64,000 nucleotides of DNA. It comes from Acanthornis magna (taxonomy: Eukaryota; Chordata; Aves; Passeriformes; Acanthizidae). Where the stretch lies: NCBI GenBank assembly GCA_036785705.1, contig JAWUZG010000084.1:9747501-9811500 (forward strand), given 5' to 3'. How positions within the stretch are numbered: position 1 is the stretch's first letter; each line of letters begins with the position of its first letter. The translations under genes and the position numbers were made by a program. Shown here piece by piece: positions 1 to 12,729 of the stretch. The notes below the pieces were generated by a model, which worked only from the letters and a program-made list of their open reading frames with translations, was not told the DNA's origin and searched no databases.

Positions 1-1100
1 TACACAGCTCTTCAGACATGCAGCATCTCTATGACTCCCTCAGTCAACATCAAGCACCAATCCACAATTTTCTTCTCCATTCTCATTCTTTCTATGAAAG
101 GCTTTCATCCAATTAAGGACAATTCAAAGGGGTAAATCTAGCCTTTCAGAAAAGTAATAACATCTATGCAATTGCAGCTGCTTTATTTTTAAATGATTTT
201 CAAGGACAAAATGAGTACATTGCATGCTGAAGTGCATCACAGCTTTCCATTTGAAGACCTCAAACCAAATGATTTACAAGGATCAATGCTAACAGATAGA
301 GCAATTCACAGCATGATGTAATCTAAAACTGATAAAGGACTGCACTGAAATACTGTTGAGTTGTCATGAATTTAATACAAGAGAGCACAGGCTGAATTAT
401 AGCATTCAAGCATTGCAAAACTGGTCTTCCAACCCTAGCTGCCTTTTCTTTTGAGATTATAACTCTTACAAATTATTCTCTCTCTCTCAGCCTCCTCCAG
501 CTTTAAAACATTTTGAGTGTACTCTCCAGTTGTATTCATAGTTGTGCACAAAGTCACAGGTTCTCTCAACATCTCCTTTTTGTATTGTTACAATGGGTCA
601 ATCTTTTTCTTTGAAGATAAACTGACTGATGAACTCAGATGGAGGCTTACATTTCATGAGTGGGAGCTTCTTTAGCTGTCACCACTGTTGGTATCCTCAC
701 CAGAAACCCCAGTGAAGGAAGAGGCTAGAGAGGTGTGCAGAATCAGGTACTGTTGATGCATTATTAAAGCACCAAAGCATTACAGGAAAGCTTCCTTATG
801 TGCATTTCTGTGCCTATACTGCACTGGGATTTGGATCTGTCAATCCAGCATCTTTGGTAAGTGGCAAAATATGCTCATACAAAAATAAAAATAATAAAGT
901 AAAAAAGAAAAAAGTTAAAATTTCACTTCAAATTAGTGAGTTACTAATTTTAGGAGTATTAGGGAATATATGCTTTGCTCTTCTCCCACACTGAGAAGAA
1001 AGCTCCTCTGGAGTTAGACAAAAATCACTGCAGTTCTCAGCTAAGGAAGTAAGTAGATAGCAGGGGGATTAACAAAAGAATAGCATGCAAACTGACCAGC

Positions 1101-1120
1101 TTTTTTTTTTTTTTTTTTTT
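1101..1120. repeat. Poly-T tract (T20)
   Basis: An uninterrupted run of 20 T. No flanking element was recognised that would make it the tail of a retroposed sequence, although an old minus-strand insertion with an A tail would look like this. Confidence 0.9.
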
Positions 1121-1917
1121 AGTTTGTAGACAGAATTTAGACTTCTGTCTGAAAGACAACCTACCTTTCATTGTATATGATTATCCTGGGGATGCTGAAG
1201 TATAGGGCAACAAAGGTGATCCCAGTAAACAAACACAGAGGTGAAAGAAGGACTTACTCTTCCTGTTTCATCAGAACAGTGAGGTCACCTAACCTCAGTG
1301 ATAAAATTAGTAAGGGGATTCACTCTCTAACTCAGCTACACAGTAGTTTAGAAACTAAAATATATCTATGGCTTAAAGTTATTCTTCCACTATCACCACT
1401 AAAAATTTTAAATTAGAAGAACAGCTAAAATTACAGGGAGACCAACAGGACTGCTCAAAGTGCACATATACTCTCCTGAGTAGTAGCTGCGCCACAAGGG
1501 AAGTCTTCAGAGAGACTAGCTTATTTTCCTCACTGATGCAAGATTTTGGTCAGCCCCAGCTCAAGACAGATGATCATCAAAATCTCTCACCAGGAGTTAG
1601 AATCAGTTCAGGAAACTAAATGTATTTCCAAGGTGAATGGCTTTTAACATGCTTAAAGAATTTCTGATTACAACACTTGCAGCTGCTGCTGCTATACCAG
1701 AATCCTTTTCCAAACAGACTGTGAACTGTTTGGATAACCTATTAACTCCGTGCCTTCTACAGAGGTCCCCCAGCATTATTAAAGCTGGTTTAGCTCTTTT
1801 TAACGTTTAAAACTTAGTAAGAGTGATTAATAAGTTAACTCAAAACAGCAAGTAGTATTACAGAAAAACTAGATAACTCCTGGACTTACACATCCACTTT
1901 TACATTAAGTCCTCCTC

Positions 1918-1975
1918 AAAGATATCAAACATAAACCAGGCTTTTAAAGACTTAAAGATGTCAAACATAAATCAG
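1918..1975. repeat. Imperfect tandem duplication, period about 36 bp
   Basis: A 22-base segment at 1918-1939 (AAAGATATCAAACATAAACC and two more bases) recurs at 1954-1975 with a few substitutions. Two copies only. It is most simply a small local duplication that has since diverged. Confidence 0.7.
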
Positions 1976-2900
1976 AATAAAACCCAGTTATAATAGTGTT
2001 GTGTTTCATGGGACCAGAAGGACAGAAGTGCCACTGTCAAGTTTGGGATTAATCAAAATGCCATAGAAATTTTTGGTCCACATATTGGAACTTGGAAAAT
2101 TAGTTTATTTGTTTTGTCTATCATAATCCAAATATTTCTAATTATGGAAAATTGTTTTTTAAAATTAAATGGAATTTTATATGGCTATATGGCAAGTTTA
2201 AAGCAAAACTTTGCGAAGACATAGCAGCTGCTAGACTGTCTTAAAACTTTCATTCCATGCAAACAGCCATCTATCTGGTGTTATCAACTATGACAAGTTA
2301 AACAAATGCAAATCATGCTGTAATCTACCATGCAAAGCAAACTCTTTGTGCCTTAATATGCGGTTATTTTGTGCCATGATCATTGTTAAATAGAGATATT
2401 ATTTTTGAACACTTTCCATCTCAAGCTTCAATATAAACTTCAAACATGATGTTATCTTTCATTTTCCACATGAAAATAATGTCTAAACTTACGTTCCAAT
2501 TTATATTTCTAGAAGACCTTCTATTTCAGCAGCTATCTTGCTCTAGATCTCACAATCTTCCGCTTGCCCATCAATCTCTGATTTGGGGCCGTCTCATGTC
2601 TCTTTTGAAATATCCAGCTCTTCTGTCTCTACCAACACTCCTTCATCAATTACAGCTTTAGTATCTTCAAAGAAACCTTGCAGGTCACTTAAGTGTGGCC
2701 TCCCCACCTGAGTCCATGAAAACTGTCTTTAAACAAGCTTTTTAGCTTTTAACATATACTCCCAGATGACTTCTAAGGTCCTGCACCACCTTCCTTCAGC
2801 TCCCCAGACAAGAAGGGAAACCTAAGCAAGGGAAGCTGCACGATATCCCTTTCATCCCCACAGTCACCTTAGATCCCAACACTGAAAGTCCTAAAGAGGA

Positions 2901-4376
2901 ATCACTCACGGGGGTGTAAGGTAACATGGAAGGCAGGAGCTAATGATCTGGGAAAGAGTCTTTACAGTTGAGGATGTGACCAGAAGGACACACTAGCCTA
3001 GGATTGACAGTAACATCTTTCCTGGGTCACCTGTCTTTCTCAGCCTTTGTAACTCTCGGAACCTACTCTACAGTTCTTTCCCATTGATCCCCCAGATCTA
3101 TTATTATCAAAACTAGGCACTTACTATGATTAAAAATAATTTTCACATATATTATTTCTGTCAGTGAGTCAACATCCTCTTTTCCTTTCTTAATGCCAGG
3201 CTCGGGTTCACAGCCCTCTTCTCCCTCTGTGTCCTCTGGCTGGCAATTCTCAAGGATTTTAGATAGTGTTTCTGTACTTGTGATTCTCAGATTCTCCCTC
3301 TGTCATCAACCTTTTTTGCCTCTGTTCTGTCCCAGTGCTCAAGTTGCTGTCTGGCATCTCTTGCTGGAGATTTTGTCATCAGTTTATGCTAGCTGAAGTA
3401 CACAGTTGCCTCGATTTAGCCTCACTTTCCCATTTCTCATTCATAGCAGATACAAGCAACATACTCATACATTCCCACTGTCTTGCCTCCCTTTTCTCAA
3501 GAGTCGCACAAAAATAGCACCAGGTCTCAGGCCTTCCTTCTACCCCACCACCTTCAAGACCAATCCGTTAGCATTTTCACAGACCAGTCTTCTGGTTAGA
3601 CCTTTTTGGAATACCCTACCATGGCTACTACAAAGTCTTCTTCTCTGCATCCCAACCCTGCAACACTCTTTGCAAGGAAGCTGCAGTTGGCCAAACACCT
3701 CCTCTCACAAACCTGAGCACACCAATTGCTCCTTGGCAGCCTTCCACTTGTTCTTCACCTGCTGTTCCCACACACCTGAATTTCTGCCATACTTTGAAGT
3801 TCAACTTAACTGCATTCCCCTGGTCCTGCCCTCTCCTGCTGAGCATCGTGTTGTCCCTACCACTTGTACACTCCATCAGCATTCCCTAATCATGTACCCT
3901 TCAATTGTATGTCTCACCACCCTATCTATTCACCGTGACATGATCTCCCATGATCAGTCCACAAAGGCTCAGCTCTCCAGGCTCTCCCACAAGCCTCCTG
4001 AGACACTGGCGGTAAATGAAACAAAATACAGAACATATCTACATACCTCTCGTACTTTCCTTCCACACAACCATCCTCCTGCTGTTCTTCAAGCTCCTCA
4101 CAAGACAGGAACTGGGGTTTTTGTGAAACTTTCCCTATCATTACTTGTGAATTTATGAGAATAAAAACAAATATTCAACACGAACACAAATCACAAATTC
4201 CTACCAACACAGGTGTTAGGAAAAAAAAACAAGTGAACAGTAGGAAAAGCAGAGAAAAGATGGAGAAGTGGTGTAGGTGTGTGGGACCAAGTAAGAGCAC
4301 AACATGATAGGAAGCAACAACCCCGGGTACCCCTGCTTCTGATGTAAGAAATTTATGCCTGGGGAGATCCTGAATT
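2901..4376. other. Upstream intergenic sequence, pyrimidine-rich part
   Basis: From about 3180 to 4150 the plus strand is notably C/T-rich and low in purines, which removes stop codons and leaves a 250-codon open frame at 3406-4158. That frame begins at a TTG and has no ATG until very near its end, and its product (Ser/Pro/His/Leu-rich) resembles no family I know. I treat it as non-coding. The stretch could be the body of an old, unrecognised repeat or part of an untranslated RNA, but nothing visible decides this. Confidence 0.5.
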
Positions 4377-4551
4377 TTGCCCTTCAGCGAGTCTGGTTCA
4401 CGCAGGACGAGCACAGCCGTGACTCACTCCAGTGATGCTCGAGAGGGTCACTCAGAGCCGAGCGAGGGGCTGCACCGGGACACCCACCGCTCCCGAAGGG
4501 GACCCCCGGTGCGACTGCCGCACGGCTGCGGGCAGGTGAGCGGGCCGGGAG

Positions 4552-4561
4552 GGCGCTGTCC
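4552..4561 (-). promoter_or_regulatory. REST/NRSF right half-site
   Basis: GGCGCTGTCC is the exact reverse complement of GGACAGCGCC, the right half of the canonical RE1 element bound by REST. No matching left half follows at canonical spacing, so alone it is a half-site. It gains interest because the same 10-mer recurs at 4842-4851. Confidence 0.4.
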
Positions 4562-4664
4562 TCGCAGCCCCGGTCGTGGAGCGGGCAGCCGTGTCCCGGC
4601 AGCGGCGGGGGAGCGGCGGCGGGAGCCGGGGGGCGCGGCCCGCGCTAGGACCCGGGCGGGAGCG

Positions 4665-4674
4665 GCGCCTGCGC
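4665..4674. promoter_or_regulatory. NRF-1-like palindrome
   Basis: GCGCCTGCGC is a one-base variant of the NRF-1 consensus core GCGCATGCGC and is common in CpG-island promoters. It lies in the densest CpG part of the island. Binding is inferred. Confidence 0.4.
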
Positions 4675-4730
4675 GGCGGTGCCCGGCGGCGGGCGGGCTG
4701 CACCGAGCGGCTCGGCAGCGGCGGAGGCGG

Positions 4731-4760
4731 CAGCGGGAGGAGCAGCGGGAGGAGCAGCGG
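4731..4760. repeat. 12-bp GC-rich minisatellite, 2.5 copies
   Basis: The unit CAGCGGGAGGAG occurs at 4731-4742 and again exactly at 4743-4754, followed by a partial third copy. Its position inside the promoter island makes copy number a possible source of expression variation; that is inference. Confidence 0.75.
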
Positions 4761-4841
4761 CAGCGCCGCGGGTCCCGCCGCCCGCACCGGCAGCGCTCGA
4801 CCCGGGCCGGCCGGGCGCAGGGGCGGAGGCGGCGGGAGCGC

Positions 4842-4861
4842 GGCGCTGTCCCTTCAGCACC
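4842..4861. promoter_or_regulatory. Paired REST/NRSF half-sites in divergent order
   Basis: GGCGCTGTCC at 4842-4851 is a perfect right half-site on the minus strand. One base later TTCAGCACC at 4853-4861 is a perfect left half-site on the plus strand. In a canonical RE1 both halves lie on one strand, left then right, about 2 bases apart. Here both halves are exact but point away from each other. KCNC1 is neuronal, so REST control is plausible, but this geometry would not be called by a standard RE1 matrix. Confidence 0.45.
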
Positions 4862-4986
4862 GGCGGCGCCCCCCGCCCCACACGGCCGGGAGGGGCGCGG
4901 GCACAGCCCCGCGTTCCCCGCGGGGGCTGCAGCCAGCGCCGGCGCCCCGCAGCCCCGCGCACCTGTGGGCAGTGCCGGTGCCGTGA

Positions 4987-5050
4987 TTTTTTCTTCCCCC
5001 CCCCCCTTTTTTTTTCCTTCTCTTTTTTTTTTTTTTTTTTTTTTTCCCTT
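4987..5050 (+). repeat. 64-base pure pyrimidine tract (C11, T9, T23 runs)
   Basis: Every base from 4987 to 5050 on the plus strand is C or T, including C11 at 4996-5006, T9 at 5007-5015 and T23 at 5023-5045. It sits inside the CpG island about 360 bases before the Kv3.1 start codon. Such tracts can adopt triplex (H-DNA) structure and slip in replication; if transcribed it would be a long pyrimidine tract in the leader. Exact run lengths are also where sequencing error is most likely. Confidence 0.9.
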
Positions 5051-5121
5051 GTGCTTTTGGCCACGTCCAACCAGGGAAAGGCCCTCCCCCTCCGGCACCG
5101 CAGCGCCCGCGCTCCCGGAGC

Positions 5122-5184
5122 ATGGCCCCCCCTGCCCCTGCCCCTCCGCCGCGGCTGCAGCTGCCGCGGACCCCGAGCGTCTGA
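5122..5184 (+). CDS. Upstream ORF 1 (20 codons) in the KCNC1 leader
   Basis: An ATG at 5122 in a strong Kozak context (A at -3, G at +4) opens a 20-codon frame ending at TGA 5182-5184. The product would be Pro/Ala-rich and is unlikely to matter in itself. If the transcription start lies upstream of 5122, this ORF would capture scanning ribosomes and lower translation from 5411. It is out of frame with the main ORF. Whether it is transcribed cannot be seen here. Confidence 0.4.
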   Translation: MAPPAPAPPPRLQLPRTPSV

Positions 5185-5317
5185 CTCCAGACGGAGGCGA
5201 CGGAGGCGGCGCAGCGCCGGCAGCCACCGCCACCGGCATCGCCTCGGAGCGGCCCCGGGGGAGCGGGGCTGGCCGGGGCCCCTCGCCCCCGCGGGCCCGG
5301 AGCGGGGCTCGGCTTAG

Positions 5318-6157
<840 letters not shown>

Positions 6158-9100
6158 ACACCAAGGCCTGAGCTTGTGTATTTGTATGTGGGCCTCCAGA
6201 GACCCTTATTTTCTAACAGGCTCCTAAAACTCCTAAACCAGCTCGGGGCAGGGTCCCATTCATGGGCCAGAGAGATCTCCATTATACCAGGTAATTTCCC
6301 TCTATGCATAGATTTTTAAAGTCTGACATCCCCCAGTAAAGAGAGACACCTTGTCCAGCCCTCTTACAAGCTAATGGCTCTCTCCCCTTTATGAGATGGA
6401 GAAAGGATTATGGGAGCAGGCAGTCCCAGGGGTACCAGGGGATTTGGAGAGTTTCAGCCTGGACTGGAAAGGGAGTCAGTGCCTTTCTCTTTTCTCATAC
6501 ATACCAAGTTAAATATTTATGAACATGCTTCTCTGAAAATGGGTAATTCAGCTGCTCACTTGCCTCCTCACTCTGTGTCTTTTTCCCTTGTGGGAAATGC
6601 AAAGTATTAATCAGAGGAAAGGGTTTCATTCATGTAGAAGGGACACTGTGTTTGACAGGTTTCTTGCCTGCTACTGAAGGACAACTCCTCCCCTCCTGGT
6701 GCCTGCGGTTGTTTTGGAAAGGGAATGCACACTGGTGCAGTTCACAGCATAGGTGTGGATAAAAACGGTCAGTTACACTCATCGACTCCTTTAAGTAGGC
6801 ACCTCCTCATGCTATGAGGATAATTACATTAATTAGGGCCTGATTCTGCTCCTGAAATCAAAAGTAATGAAAACATTTACTTCAGGAACAGCAGCAGGAT
6901 TAGCTCCCAAGATACTCATATTGATAAGTAGGAAAACAGATGGAGGACAGTGCCTTCACAAAGAAATTTGCTTGCATAGGCTTTACTCTCTTTTAAATGT
7001 ACCTTTGTTACAGCTTAATTGCTGCCAGCCCTCAGCAGGGATGAGTGGTGCTTTGGTGGGGGAGGATGATCACTGTTCCTGAGGAGGATCAAAGAAGTGA
7101 GATCAGATTAGGGAGAAAATTGGATGGATGGAGGAAAGAGAAGTGGAAATGGAAGGAACAGGGAGAGGGGAGCTGGCCGTGTGTGAATGGGTGGTGTAAT
7201 AGCAGCTGCCGGAGACTTTGGGTCTGAGCAGACATCTCCAGCAGAGAGACACCAGGTCTGCAAACTGAATGAATGGGGAAAGCTGGAGCAGAGCCTGGAG
7301 TTATATCTTGCTGCATTTCTAAAGATTCTTGTTTGCATACCCTTTGGAGACTTCCTCCCTGAACAAAGGAGTTCATATTTTAAATGAATTTCTTTAAACA
7401 GCATGGATGATAAAGGAATAATAAAATACTTACCGCAAGATGAAAAGATGATGCTGTTGTATTGCAGCTTCAAATCCCTGATTTCTGCCAAGGGAACATG
7501 GAAATGGAGAGGAAAGGCTGGAGAGTACACTTCAAAATGCTTGGTTTCCATTAATCAAGCCCAATGTTAGCAGGTGATTTGACTAGCAGATCTCTCTGGT
7601 ACCCAGGAATCTGTTGGTAAAACGCATTTCAAGTGAAAGTAATGTGCTTGTTCTAGATTTTGGGAAGTGGTTCAAAAGCCAAATGGATAAGGTTGTCCAA
7701 ATGAAAAGCTTACAGAGTCTAAACCACACTTTTGCTTGGAGGCAATATGATATTTTAGGTGAAGGACAAAAATTTATAAACAATATTAAGAGTCTTTATG
7801 ATGCACAGACTGTAATTCTAGGAGGATATATATTCTCTAAGGATATTTTCATTTAGCAATAGGTATTTTATAAGATTATTTGGGTTTGTGGGGCGGGATT
7901 TGGAGTGGATGATGTACCATTTATTCACAATCACTTGTGCATACCTGTTAGTACTCAACTCCTGATTTATCTCTAACTTGTTCTTTCCTTAAAGGATTGT
8001 TAGAACTAGATGAATATGAGTACATTGAATATTTTGTGGGTTAAATATGATTCTTTAACTTGTATCTATGGACATGTAGGCCACATACATTAATATTTTG
8101 CATGAAGGAAGATGGCTTTCATCATCAACACATGCACACACTGTCCATTAAGAAGACATTATAAGACACTTAACACATCCTAATAAAAGCCATACGTTAT
8201 GGTTATGGTTGTAAAAAGAGATGGGAGTTTGATTTAAGCTCCTGTAACCTAACACAGACATTGCGAAAGGACCTCAAGCTCACAATAGCTAATTTATAGT
8301 AAAATAATTGATAACATCATTAACAAATGAATGGTATATTAAGGCAATCATTGGTAGAGTCAGGCAACACATCCACTGTTACCCTACTTCTACTTGTGTA
8401 CGCTACTTTCAATTACGAACTGTAATTCACTTGTGCAAAAATCTAAATTCACAATGCCATTTTGTAAAAAAAAAAAAATCACAGAATTTTCCTAAATGAA
8501 ACTGGAACCTGTACTAAGGGTGGTTATTATACACATTTTATGTTTACATATGGCACCAAAATGCATGTCAAAATAACATCTCAATGTAAGCATCAATTTA
8601 CATAACCGTTATAGTGTTACACTTGGGCGAGTAAAAGGAATACAATCTCTGAATATTAAGATTAAATGAAAATCTGCATATCTGTATAAAGCAAGATTTT
8701 CTGGACTGTATCTGGTACACTAGATCAGTGAATATTTAGGAACTGTCTGTGGAAAGCTCAACATTTACTCAAATCCAGCCATTCTTGGAGGATTTTGATG
8801 GACACTGCTTGCAAATACAAGTACATTTGACTGTTTTGCTTCACCTGCACCTGACTCATACTAAATTACTTCTGATCTCGTTGTAGACTGCCAGAGAATA
8901 CTGGAAGTGCATTTGTGTATGTCAGGCAAAATCAGCTAACTCTGCAAATTTTGTTTATTTCTTAACTTACCTTGATTAAACAAAGCTTCCAGTTGCTAAT
9001 CATTTGTCTTTAGGTACAACATAGTCAACAGTTGCTTCTTAAAACAATAGTGGCTGATTTTAATTAAATTCTAGTTTTCTGCATGCTGATTTCTTAAATA

Positions 9101-9720
9101 ATGTAGTTCTTTCTAAAAAGAGGAAACACTTCCAAAAAATGCATCTTCTTCTATATCTGTAATAAGAAAAGATAGCTTGTTTCAAATGACAGATTTCCTT
9201 AGATACCTGTCCTAGTAAGATAAATGGGTATTACACTTCTCGTTAACTTAAAGAATCCACATTTGGGTATCAGAGGCAAAGTCTGGTACCCGGACGTCTG
9301 AACAGAGTAACAGACAAGGTGATGGAAAAGATCCAAGCATCCAGAGGATCATCAAAAGCTTCTGTCCAGATAGCTAAATATCACTGCACACACCTAAAAT
9401 TGGCAAGATGTTTCTTTGAAGCTCATTAGAACTGTCTCTTTGCATCGTCAGACAACTTTGTAAATTTATTTTTCCTAAGTAGGCACAAAGGGGGAAATAG
9501 AGTCACCCAGAAAGCTACAGAGGTATGCTAAAGCAGCAGTTACACTATAGTAGAGTTTCTGCCCTCTGTACTTACTAGACTTCATAGATCCCTTAGTACG
9601 CAAATGTGTGAAAAATATTTTCTTGGCATCCTCTCTCCTTTATGTCTGGTCATGCTGTTCTTCCTCTAGCAAAGCTCCCACTGACTTCCTGGAGAGTTTG
9701 GCCTGCAGGTATCTAACATA
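6158..9720. other. KCNC1 intron 1, proximal part
   Basis: Non-coding, becoming AT-rich after about 6600. It contains a purine-rich stretch at about 7081-7171, a fossil palindromic repeat at 6836-6908, and an A13 run at 8466-8478. Open frames are all under 150 codons with no recognisable domain. No exon-like segment with convincing acceptor and donor was seen. Confidence 0.7.
6836..6908. repeat. Fossil palindromic repeat (sauropsid type)
   Basis: The left arm GGGCCTGATTCTGCTCCTGA and the right arm ending GCAGGATTAGCTCCC form an imperfect inverted repeat about 73 bases long. The wording matches a very common old repeat text in turtle, crocodilian and bird DNA (GGGCCTGATTCTGCTCCC with its complement at the other end). 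I recognise the pattern but cannot assign a family name. Confidence 0.4.
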
Positions 9721-9723
9721 TTT

Positions 9724-9750
9724 ATTCCCCTTCCTCCTCCTCCTCCACAG
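9724..9750 (+). other. Cryptic splice-acceptor-like sequence
   Basis: A tract of C/T with a TCC microsatellite (about 9732-9746) runs into ACAG at 9747-9750, an excellent 3' splice-site match. The sequence behind it does not encode Kv3.1 and shows no clear exon. It may be an unused decoy. Confidence 0.3.
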
Positions 9751-12710
9751 CAGGATAAGGTTGTGTTTGTGTTAATTCACATTCCTTGGGTTACTCAGTG
9801 TTTGGGGGAATGAGGAGCTTTCAGCTGAGATTCTGTGCTAGTGCTCACATTCAAATTGGACAGTTAAGCTCTATTAATGAACCCTCAGGAAAGCTTTTGT
9901 AGTCCTTCCAAATAAACATTTTTACTGTTTTTAAATAAAAGCTGGTTGGGGTCCTGTGGAAAGTCCGCAACAGCTTGACTTGCAATCCTGGCATATGCTG
10001 TACCGCTTTGATCTGTAAGAGAAAAAGCAAAACTCTCACTCACCCTTCCCTCATGTTTCCCCTTCACATCCTGCAGAAGAATCTGCTTTACTCAGTGGGT
10101 GACTTTTGAAGGACGAGTTTCTGACACTGAGAAGGAGACAGGAAAAAGGATAGTGGTAAAGAGATGAGAAAAAGGTATTCCCCAGGGATTTCTTCCATCT
10201 TCCTTTTGTACAATTCAAGAGCATTTCAACTTTGCTGTGTTCATTTAAACTCATTTTTCTCTATATAAAGTACAATTCATAGGTATAAAAAGGCTTTTGG
10301 GATCCTAGTTCCTGAATAACCATACTTGAGGATTAAAGGCTGGGGCAATTCTGCTCGTTCCTTACCCCTGGCCAGCACAGCTAAGCTCAGGAAATGAGGC
10401 AGGTATCAGGGAGTGGGAACAGATACTCCTCATCCTTCACAAGGGGAGCTTATTCCACAGATGTCTGATGCGGGACACGCTTGGCACAGGAGCGCTCATA
10501 GACTGTGGTCTGGGGACTCCCACCAGGCACGAGCAGACAGGGAAAGAGAGGATAAGACCTGCCCCACTCACTTTCCTGTACCTTCCTCAGGGACAGCTTC
10601 AAAGGGGCCACGATGGAGCTGATTTCCCACCTTGAGCCTTTCTGGAAGGTCTCTCCTGCCGAGGCATATCTAATCCTGCACTGAAGCTGGCTGCAGGAAT
10701 TCTCACCATGTACTTTGACAATTAACGAGACAGCCTAATTTTAACTGCATGCTGCATTACAGCTCTGGAAAAATGATGATTTTTCTACATCAAATGAGGT
10801 TTCCCTTGCACTTGTAGTATAATGGAATTACAGATATCTATTAACTACCATTCTATCATTCATTATTAATATAGTTCCTAAAATTCCATTTTATTCCTAT
10901 TTTCTCCCGTCAAGGAACATGTTACTGCAAATCCTTATATAACCCATTAGTGAGCATGGTAGTTTTCTCTGCATCCTGACCAAAGAAACCTTTGCAATGT
11001 CACTTAGAAAGTGTTCACTGCTCACACCAAGTCCCACATCCAGTCCCTATCAAATTGGTCAGGGTGGGAGAAGGTACACAAGTAACTCCTGGGAATTGTC
11101 CGTCTGACTTCAGAAGGAATACGTTTTTAAAGTACCACATACACACAGAGAAAAAAAAATATCAGAACAGCCATGCAGAATCATGACTTCACCAGTTTGA
11201 GCTGTTCAGAAACGCACAGGCTGATATGATGTCTGCCCAGAAGATCTTACAATCTCTTTGAAGTCACAATCTCACAAGGAGATGAGAGAGATGATGTTAC
11301 CCACCTGACAAATCCATGGCTGCCTAGTACAGACTTAGCAGTTTTGATTCAAGGACATTTTTTTTAAAATCTATTTGCCTATTTCCAATTTTATTTCTAT
11401 TATTCTAAAACCTTAAAAAAGAACAGCATCTGTTGCCATTTTAATTTAATTTTTTTAATCTCACTTAATTTTAATGTTTCTAGGTTACAAAATTTACTTG
11501 ATTTAGCCAAGGCTGTGATTGTATGGATCATACCATCATATGCATACACATATATATGCCTTCCTATTGCTGCCACCTCCTACGACGCTGAGTGGGATTT
11601 CCATATGAGGAAGGACTTCAAAATTAAACCACCCCAAAATATTTCTGCAAATGTAACCGTGGTGCCACTGAAATCAATATGAATTTAGTGACTGGGTTCA
11701 GAAAGATATTTGGTACCTTCTCTCTTTAATCTATTCCTATGTGCCTTCAGATATTTTCTTTGCCCTTCTCCTGACATTTGCTATTTTGGTTTTGGTTAGG
11801 GCAAAAAAAGGCAACAAAATGCTGGTATTCTCTGTTGGTCTATCATGAGACAAAAGATAAAAAGATCTGTGGATCAATTATAACATTTCTATTTTAGAAC
11901 TGCACACAAAAAGGTGGTATATTAGACTATACCTAGGAAAACTATTTTTTCTTCTTGTTCTTCCCTTCTGCTGTGCGGTCTAGTGTTTAACAGTATTTGT
12001 CTTTCTTATTTGTAAAAATACGTGACTGATCTGTGTATATTTATGGTAGTACTTTAGTAAAGTCTATACATACTGCCTTTCCCTTAACATAAGGAGAGAT
12101 GTTAGCAAATCAGCAACAGAGGGCCCAGCCTTACTGTTATTGAAACTCAGTGCCAAAATTACCACCAACTTCAAGGACAGAAATAAATTTTCCTGCAGTA
12201 TGGTTCAGGATAACAAATTAATTGCTGTGTATTGCTTTTTTAATAGACATGGTGCATATTTCCATTCCAAAGCACTGAAGTGCAATAGATCTTAGCAATT
12301 TATTAGGAGCATACATATTCAAATGTATATTTTCATAATCTTTTAAAGACATGAGCATCTTTAGCACACTGCATCAAAACATGGAGCTCTAGTACTGACA
12401 AAGCTCATCATGATCTTATTGGCATTTTTTACTGCAAAGGACTACAGAATACATCCCCCTTTAAACCACATGACTTCAATTAATGTTCAGCTAAATCATA
12501 TCCAAGTGCTGTGTTTCATAATAAAAAGGGCAAGCAGGGGTATTCAGATTGAAAAATTGGGTCCTAATTGATAATCAAGTGCGTAATTCTTTCTCATGCA
12601 AATACAGATGGCAAAACTAAGTTTCCATTTTGTATAAGCTTGATTTTATGAAATTTCAACGTATACATAAGACTAACAGAAAAGCCATTTTGAGATCTTT
12701 GTAATTGTCT

Positions 12711-12729
12711 TACAATTACCTTCTCAGTT
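12711..12729. repeat. Short perfect hairpin, 8-bp stem and 3-base loop
   Basis: GTAATTGT at 12711-12718 and ACAATTAC at 12722-12729 are exact reverse complements. Size is near what chance gives in AT-rich DNA, so it carries little weight alone. Confidence 0.6.

Larger units (their letters stand above)
1..2900. other. Upstream intergenic sequence, first part
   Basis: AT-rich non-coding DNA. I see no exon, RNA gene or intact repeat. Small items: a short TC run ending in CAG at about 477-490 that resembles a splice acceptor but has no plausible exon behind it, a T20 run at 1101-1120, and an imperfect tandem duplication at 1918-1975 (period about 36). Open frames here are under 85 codons and have no recognisable domain. 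In mammals the gene upstream of KCNC1 is MYOD1; nothing of it is visible here. Confidence 0.6.

Noticed and set aside
3406..4158. 250-codon open frame upstream of the promoter
   Set aside because: It starts at TTG, has no ATG until near its end, and lies in a C/T-rich stretch where stop codons are depleted. No family resemblance was recognised.
9724..9760. Good splice acceptor considered as the start of an alternative KCNC1 exon
   Set aside because: The sequence after it does not encode Kv3.1 or any clear exon. Known KCNC1 alternative splicing affects the C-terminus.
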